Assembly: GCA_964349455.1 (NCBI GenBank) | Contig: CAYGGG010000013.1 | Span: 1 to 18,674, forward strand | Direction of reading: 5' to 3' | DNA length: 18,674 bases | DNA from: CSSED10-109M sp964349455 | GTDB taxonomy: Bacteria > Bacillota_I > Bacilli_A > RF39 > UBA660 | Shown: piece by piece, positions 13,891 to 18,674 of the stretch | How the letters are laid out: every line of letters begins with the position of its first letter | Numbering within the stretch: position 1 is the stretch's first letter | Made by a program: the position numbers and the translations under genes | Notes under the pieces: model-generated | The model's input: only the letters and a program-made list of their open reading frames with translations | Database searches by the model: none | What the model was told of the DNA's origin: nothing

Positions 13891-14827
13891 GTTTATTGAT
13901 TTATTCTGTGGGCTTGGTGGGTTTAGAATCGCCATGGAAAGTCTTGGTGGTAAATGCGTATTCTCTTGTGATAATGATTTAGAGGTATCTAAAACATATG
14001 AGAATAATTTTGGGGACAATCCATTTTGTGATATTACTCAGATACAAGAAAAAGAAATACCGAAGTACGATGTTCTGTGTGCTGGATTTCCTTGCCAGCC
14101 TTTTAGTATCGCTGGAAAAAGAATGGGCTTTGATGATTCTCGTGGGACACTTTTTTTCGAAGTAGCAAGAATTATAAAATATACAACTCCTAAAATAGTA
14201 TTTTTAGAAAACGTAGCAGGAATTGTTAGCCATGATTCAGGAAAAACTATAAAGGTTATTATTAATACATTAGAAGAGTTGGGATATGTTGTAAAAACTA
14301 AAATTATGAACGCGAAAGATTATGGAATACCACAAAATAGGAATCGCTGGTATTGTGTAGCGATTAGAAAAGATATTCATAATAAGGAGTTCATTTTTCC
14401 AGAAAAGACCGAGCTAAAATATACATTGGAAACAATAATCGAAAATGGTAAAAAAGATAGCTATGAATCATCTGAAGTCGCAGTTACAAATATTAACAAA
14501 TATATTGATAACTTTAAAAATAGCAAAAGATTTAAAGCTGTTAATAATTACATAATAGCTAATGAAATTAGAGCATCTAAATGTAATTTCAGAAATGACG
14601 GAATATCACCTTGTCTAACTGCAAAAATGGGAACAGGTGGAAATAATGTTCCTGTTGTAGTAAAATACAAGAGAAAATTAACTGAAACAGAATGTTTAAA
14701 AATAATGAGTTTTCCGGACTGGTATAAAATTAGAAAAAACAATATGCAATCATACAAACAAATAGGCAATAGTGTTGTTGTGCAAGTAATTTATGAAATT
14801 GGGAACTCATTTATTGAATATTTGTAG
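13877..14827 (+). CDS. DNA (cytosine-5-)-methyltransferase, second of a tandem pair
   Basis: The 316-residue enzyme has every catalytic motif: FIDLFCGLGGFR (motif I), AGFPCQPFSIAG with the nucleophile Cys73, VFLENVAG (motif VI, 109-115), IPQNRNRWYCV (motif VIII, 151-161) and YKQIGNSVVVQVI (motif X). It is related to the upstream enzyme but not a recent duplicate: motifs agree while the recognition region (about 175-265, including RNDGISPCLTAKMG) differs and is shorter. AAGGAG (13863-13868) lies eight bases before the ATG, inside the end of the first gene. Two different cytosine methyltransferases with one nuclease are common where the recognition site is asymmetric and each strand needs its own enzyme; that is my inference here. 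Confidence 0.95.
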   Translation: MTKFKFIDLFCGLGGFRIAMESLGGKCVFSCDNDLEVSKTYENNFGDNPFCDITQIQEKEIPKYDVLCAGFPCQPFSIAGKRMGFDDSRGTLFFEVARIIKYTTPKIVFLENVAGIVSHDSGKTIKVIINTLEELGYVVKTKIMNAKDYGIPQNRNRWYCVAIRKDIHNKEFIFPEKTELKYTLETIIENGKKDSYESSEVAVTNINKYIDNFKNSKRFKAVNNYIIANEIRASKCNFRNDGISPCLTAKMGTGGNNVPVVVKYKRKLTETECLKIMSFPDWYKIRKNNMQSYKQIGNSVVVQVIYEIGNSFIEYL

Positions 14828-14842
14828 TGGGAGTGATGGAAC

Positions 14843-16447
14843 ATGAGTAGATTAATAGGTAGCAATTCACACGGTAATAAAAACGAAATTAATATTGTTG
14901 AAGCTCTAGAAAAACGCACTTATTCAAGATTAAATAACAATCTAAAGGAATTTGTAAAATTTATAGCTAATGATAATAATATAAAAATAAGTAACGATAC
15001 GTTTATTGATGCAAAATACGAATCAAACCCAAAAAAGAAACAAGATTTTTATATCTATATAGATAACAAAGAGTATGCTATAAGCTTAAAAATGGGAAGT
15101 GGAAATAGTATTCATCAAGAAAAAGCAGAAGATTTTGTAAATTATATAAAAACATTTTTATTTGCTTCTGATGAAGTATGTAATGATTTTCTTTTTTTTC
15201 TTTGGGCGGATGGAACAACTGATGGGAGTGGTTCTACAAAGAAAGATGATGAAGGAAATATTATTTCTAGATTTTCTTCAAAAGAGTTTAGAGAAAGATA
15301 TCCTCAAAAGTTTAAATCTTTACAAATATTTTTAGATAAAAATCAAAGAAGTTTAATACAAAGGTTTCTTTTTGTTGGAAGACATAATAGTAGAGTTGAT
15401 TATATCTATCATGGCAATTTGTTAAATGGTTTTTGGATTTCTTCAAAGGAAATAATTGATTTAAATATGAAAAATAGTAAAGGAAAAGGCTTGCATGTAG
15501 GGAAACTGTCTTTGCAGGCTTGGAACGTTTCAAAAAAAGGAACATCAGAACACAAAAGAGGTCAATTACAAGTTAAATATTCACAAATGAGAGATGATTT
15601 TTTTTCTTTGATGAAGAAGGGAATATCAAACATAAATACCTTTTTAGGTGATAAAGAAGAATTTGATATTTCTAAACGTTTTAATAAAAATAAAAAAGCT
15701 TCTATTTGGAATGAATTAACTAGTAACCTTGATGATTTAGACAATGTTTTTATGATTAGAGTATCAAATAAAATATTTTCTCATTTGAGTGAAAAAAAAG
15801 TTTTTCCAAAAGCTGATGCATATTTAGTAAAAGCTGATTTTAATCAAGATTATTTATTATCGAAGGGATATTCTTTAGATGAAAATGATTTGAAAAATGT
15901 GAATTATGAAATAATAGAAAATTCAGGAGTTTCAGTTAAACTAAATGGATCATCAAGCTATACAATTCAAAAGCTAACGCACGATTCATTTATAAAAGCA
16001 TTTTCTGAATTTTTAGAAGAACCACAATATATATTTTTTGCTCTCTTATTATATAGTAATGAAAGTGAAAAATTTAAAAATTATGATATGGTTAAAATGT
16101 TAACAATAGATGAAGAAAAAGTGACTACGTATTATATGAATGAAATAGGTAAAAATTTAGATTTAGATAATATTTCTGATTTATCAACAATTAGAAAATG
16201 GGCGCAACAAGAATTAAAAGGAACTATTAAGAATAACTTTTCAGTTTACAAATCATTATTTACTGGAGCCACTTGGTTTGATGAGCCTTATGTGGCGCAC
16301 TATAAATATTTAAATAAAAAAATATTTACAAATGATTTAACTGATTTTTCTATTACCACTGGTTCTGGAAGAAGTAAAGGTAATTTTTCAATAGAAATCA
16401 AACCATTAATTGACAAAGTAGATGAATATCAATCGAATGCAGAATAA
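14843..16447 (+). CDS. Probable type II restriction endonuclease partner of the two methyltransferases
   Basis: The 534-residue soluble protein starts 15 bases after the second methyltransferase, with GGGAG upstream of the ATG. I recognise no named nuclease family. The N-terminal part looks like a PD-(D/E)xK-type core: a helix with Glu20 (EINIVEALEKRTYSRLNN), Asp56 and Asp68 in KQDFYIYI, then a strand ending in AISLK (Lys83) and a conserved-looking loop GSGNSIHQEK (85-94). If so, the usual acidic residue before x-Lys is Ser81, a deviation. A later stretch (about 115-160; LFFLWADGTTDGSG) and a central region (about 195-280) may hold DNA recognition, ending in a C-terminal part (about 330-534) rich in Lys and Tyr. 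The restriction role rests mainly on gene order; another methylation-linked function is possible. Confidence 0.7.
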   Translation: MSRLIGSNSHGNKNEINIVEALEKRTYSRLNNNLKEFVKFIANDNNIKISNDTFIDAKYESNPKKKQDFYIYIDNKEYAISLKMGSGNSIHQEKAEDFVNYIKTFLFASDEVCNDFLFFLWADGTTDGSGSTKKDDEGNIISRFSSKEFRERYPQKFKSLQIFLDKNQRSLIQRFLFVGRHNSRVDYIYHGNLLNGFWISSKEIIDLNMKNSKGKGLHVGKLSLQAWNVSKKGTSEHKRGQLQVKYSQMRDDFFSLMKKGISNINTFLGDKEEFDISKRFNKNKKASIWNELTSNLDDLDNVFMIRVSNKIFSHLSEKKVFPKADAYLVKADFNQDYLLSKGYSLDENDLKNVNYEIIENSGVSVKLNGSSSYTIQKLTHDSFIKAFSEFLEEPQYIFFALLLYSNESEKFKNYDMVKMLTIDEEKVTTYYMNEIGKNLDLDNISDLSTIRKWAQQELKGTIKNNFSVYKSLFTGATWFDEPYVAHYKYLNKKIFTNDLTDFSITTGSGRSKGNFSIEIKPLIDKVDEYQSNAE

Positions 16448-16475
16448 AGAGGGTTAAATATTTTTTGAGGAAAAG

Positions 16476-16498
16476 ATTATTAAATATTGTTTAATAAT
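16476..16498. repeat. 9-bp inverted repeat after the endonuclease gene
   Basis: ATTATTAAA (16476-16484) and TTTAATAAT (16490-16498) with a TATTG loop. All A/T stem and no T tail, so a weak hairpin or a protein-binding dyad rather than a clear terminator. Confidence 0.4.
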
Positions 16499-16541
16499 TC
16501 CAAATATCTCGAATTAACATAAATGTAAAAAGCAAGTTACA

Positions 16542-16569
16542 TTGTGGAAATTTGCAAATTTGATAAAAT
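16542..16569 (+). promoter_or_regulatory. Promoter with a perfect palindromic operator-like spacer, upstream of the NTPase
   Basis: TTGTGG (16542-16547), 16-bp spacer, TAAAAT (16564-16569). The spacer is almost wholly the 14-bp perfect palindrome AAATTTGCAAATTT (16548-16561). A dimeric repressor bound there would block RNA polymerase. The hexamers are imperfect (4/6 and 5/6). Confidence 0.45.
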
Positions 16570-16578
16570 AGAATAAAC

Positions 16579-16622
16579 AATAGAGCAAGTTTTCATTTTT
16601 AAGATGAAATGGCTCTATTTTT
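16579..16622 (+). terminator. Terminator-like hairpin in the leader of the NTPase gene
   Basis: Outer stem AATAGAGC (16579-16586) / GCTCTATT (16612-16619), inner stem TTTCAT / ATGAAA around TTTTAAG, then a T run (16618-16622). It may end the restriction operon; if the promoter at 16542-16569 is real, it lies in that transcript's leader and would act as an attenuator. Confidence 0.7.
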
Positions 16623-16647
16623 CATTTTTATCGATAGGAGAAGAATT

Positions 16648-18674
16648 ATGTATAAAAAATTTAGGTACATCGAATTGAATAGCAGTCAATTTGAAATTAT
16701 GAATCAAAGACTCCCGGATGATATTTATAAGTGGGATAATTCGTATTTGGAAGATCGATTGTTAGGAAAATTACATAATCAAAGTCATCTTTATGCTGCA
16801 TATAAAGAAGGAATTACTGAAGATGAAAAAAAACAAAATTCTATTGTTGATGAAATAAATAAAATAGTGGATAATTATAATCGAAAAATCACTACTACCT
16901 CGAAGGATATAATTAATGATATAAAGAAAAAGTATACAGAACTGTACAAATTTGGCAAAATAGAAAACTATAATACATATGAAAGTGAAATGGAAAAAGC
17001 AATTATATTTAACAAAATATTTCTAATTACTGGTATTGGTGGAATAGGGAAAAGCCAGTATATGTTTGATTTTGGGAAAACTTTGAAAAAAGAAAGATAT
17101 AAACATTTATTAATTTATGGAAAATATTGTAACAATTTATGCAATAGAGTATTTAATGAGATTGTCTTTGAAACTAAAAATAGCAAGTTTTATTTTCTTA
17201 TAGATGCTATCAATGAATTTGATGAAAAAACCAAAAAGAAGATACTTCAGTTCATTATTGACAACAGGGATAATGAAAACTTAAGAGTTATAATTACATA
17301 TAGAGATAATTCGTTTGAAAAGAATGAATATTTATCTATGGAAAAAATTGCAACAGATGTTGAAACTTTTTCTGGTGTTTCAACTTATGACGCAATAGAA
17401 AAAATTTCCGAAAAATATAATATAGATTTATCTGTTTATGATCATCTTTTAGACGACAGAAATCCATATCACTTGAGTTTAGCTGTTCGTGTTATATCAA
17501 ACAATATACTTATGTCTGAAGAGAAGAAACCACTAATAAAAGGAACTCATTTGTATGAGAATATGATTAAACAAGCATTAGATGTCAATAGATGGAGACA
17601 GACAAAACAAGTAATCAACGAGGTTTTGAGACTTAAAGAAAAACGTTTGCCAACAATTAATTTAATATCTTTACTTGGTTCAGATAGTGATGATTATATA
17701 ATTGAAATGAAAGAAAAGGCTTTTGCTACTACATATTTGTATGATGGCCAAGAATATTTTGTCTTTTTAAATGAAAGTTTAGTTGATTACTTGATTGCTA
17801 GAACTTTATTTAATGAAATTAAATCCCTTGATGAAACATCAATAATAAATGTTGTTAACGAAATTATAGATGAATTTTATAGTATTAGTGAGCCGTTAAT
17901 ATTAATGATATTTGAAAAATTCACAAAAAATATAAGAAAAGCATTAAATATTATAAAAAAGTCGAAGCTTTCAGACTCGCTTCGCTTAGAAACTTTTAAT
18001 GAACTGTGCTTAACTAAGGCAAATCAACTCTATATTAAAAAAAGAATGAAAATAAATATGCCGATTTCAAATACGTTAATAATATCTGGTGGGAATCACT
18101 ATAATCCTTTTAATTGTACAAATTATTTAAATGAAATAATATTTAATAAGCGAAATATATTATCCAGATTAAAATATAATAAGTATGAAATAAATGGAAT
18201 TAGATCTAAGCTAAAAGTATGGGTAAGAAGTATAGCTAAATATGATTACTCTACTTCTTACTTGGAAGAAAAGTTTTGGTTCGCATTTTGGATTAGCTCT
18301 CTCCCTAATGGTAACATACGATTCCTAGCAAGAAAATTGATGTTTGAAATTGCAAAATTAAACAATCAGTTTATTGATGTATTGATTCAGTCATATGAAA
18401 AGACTAGTGATGATTATATAAAAGAAGCAATTATTCAAGTTTTAAGTACTCTAAAAAAGAAAGAAAAGAAAATAGTCAATTTCTTCAAAAAAATTAATAC
18501 ATATGAATTAATAAATATAAATTGTCTTCAATACATTCATTTATACTTATATGGTAAAGAAGATTATATAAAAGATAAAAAATATGATGTTTTATTAGAT
18601 CAGGATGCATACTTTAATCAAAAAATATTCAAGTTTTTTTCTATCGTTGATTTTAGATTCAAATATGACTATAG
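16648..18674 (+). CDS. NACHT/STAND-type NTPase, probable antiphage defence protein (3' end outside window)
   Basis: An open frame runs from the ATG at 16648 (AGGAG at 16636-16640) to the window edge: 675 codons with no stop. Residues 1-115 are charged and helical with no effector domain I can name. An NTPase core follows: Walker A TGIGGIGKS (128-136), Walker B FLIDAINE (183-190) with a small residue right after the Asp and an acidic residue three further on, the NACHT pattern, and a sensor strand VIITYRD (214-220). Next come winged-helix-like and helical regions (about 240-420) and a long helical C-terminal part (beyond about 430) with short alpha pairs suggestive of a repeat-type sensor. Known STAND defence proteins bind a phage product through the C-terminal part, oligomerise and trigger an N-terminal effector. 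Position behind a restriction system supports defence, but sensor and effector are unknown. Confidence 0.75.
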   Translation, partial: MYKKFRYIELNSSQFEIMNQRLPDDIYKWDNSYLEDRLLGKLHNQSHLYAAYKEGITEDEKKQNSIVDEINKIVDNYNRKITTTSKDIINDIKKKYTELYKFGKIENYNTYESEMEKAIIFNKIFLITGIGGIGKSQYMFDFGKTLKKERYKHLLIYGKYCNNLCNRVFNEIVFETKNSKFYFLIDAINEFDEKTKKKILQFIIDNRDNENLRVIITYRDNSFEKNEYLSMEKIATDVETFSGVSTYDAIEKISEKYNIDLSVYDHLLDDRNPYHLSLAVRVISNNILMSEEKKPLIKGTHLYENMIKQALDVNRWRQTKQVINEVLRLKEKRLPTINLISLLGSDSDDYIIEMKEKAFATTYLYDGQEYFVFLNESLVDYLIARTLFNEIKSLDETSIINVVNEIIDEFYSISEPLILMIFEKFTKNIRKALNIIKKSKLSDSLRLETFNELCLTKANQLYIKKRMKINMPISNTLIISGGNHYNPFNCTNYLNEIIFNKRNILSRLKYNKYEINGIRSKLKVWVRSIAKYDYSTSYLEEKFWFAFWISSLPNGNIRFLARKLMFEIAKLNNQFIDVLIQSYEKTSDDYIKEAIIQVLSTLKKKEKKIVNFFKKINTYELININCLQYIHLYLYGKEDYIKDKKYDVLLDQDAYFNQKIFKFFSIVDFRFKYDY

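Larger units (their letters stand above)
10000..18674. mobile_element. Integrated element with large serine recombinase and defence cargo (left part; right end outside window)
   Basis: The left limit is approximate: it lies between the 3' end of tRNA-His (9993) and the first gene with altered codon use (10090). From here on, coding strands are A-rich with frequent ATA isoleucine codons, while genes to the left use almost only ATT and are G/T-rich. The element carries a large serine recombinase near its left end, then a repeat-rich non-coding stretch, a two-methyltransferase restriction system and a NACHT-type NTPase. No right attachment site, second recombinase, relaxase, capsid or replication gene is seen, so whether it is a prophage, conjugative or mobilisable element cannot be decided. 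Serine recombinases need not use the tRNA as target; proximity may be chance. Confidence 0.6.

Overview
The window is about 30% G+C by eye. Its gene set is typical of a low-GC Bacillota (class Bacilli; an Erysipelotrichia/RF39-like gut lineage is possible but not provable here): long-form hpf next to secA, a DUF1146 protein, a TagO/WecA-type transferase, Agr-type quorum-sensing genes, AGGAGG-type ribosome binding sites, and TGA used as a stop.

Positions 1-9993 look like host chromosome. (i) An Agr-like module: the 3' end of an AgrC-type sensor kinase on the plus strand faces an agrB-agrD pair on the minus strand. The agrD gene (613-708, 31 codons) appears to encode a serine-type (lactone) autoinducing peptide, and its 3' end overlaps the kinase gene. 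(ii) A hpf-secA operon continuing into a membrane-anchored protein with two thioredoxin domains and a PH-domain-like protein. (iii) An rpiB / DUF1146 / tagO-like / NUDIX operon with its own extended -10 promoter. (iv) A monocistronic gene behind a perfect consensus promoter, joining a type IV prepilin N-terminus to a GH16-type glycosidase domain. (v) A small zinc-ribbon-family protein lacking two of its four metal cysteines, a strong terminator, and tRNA-His.

From just after tRNA-His to the right edge (about 10000-18674) the sequence changes character: coding strands become A-rich and ATA is frequent for isoleucine, whereas the left half uses mostly ATT. This is an integrated element entered through a large serine recombinase (10511-12169). 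The recombinase is followed by about 630 bp of non-coding DNA with a cluster of GTTCAA repeats in both orientations, a very AT-rich stretch, and a compact GC-rich island rich in hairpins. The cargo is a defence module: two tandem overlapping cytosine-5 DNA methyltransferases, a probable cognate restriction endonuclease of an unfamiliar type, and a NACHT/STAND-type NTPase that runs off the window end without a stop. A perfect 14-bp palindrome lies inside the putative promoter of the NTPase gene, followed by a terminator-like hairpin in its leader.

The most interesting items are the inverted agr module with a predicted serine-lactone peptide, the prepilin-GH16 fusion, the two-methyltransferase restriction system with its NTPase neighbour, and the repeat-rich, structured non-coding stretch between recombinase and defence genes.
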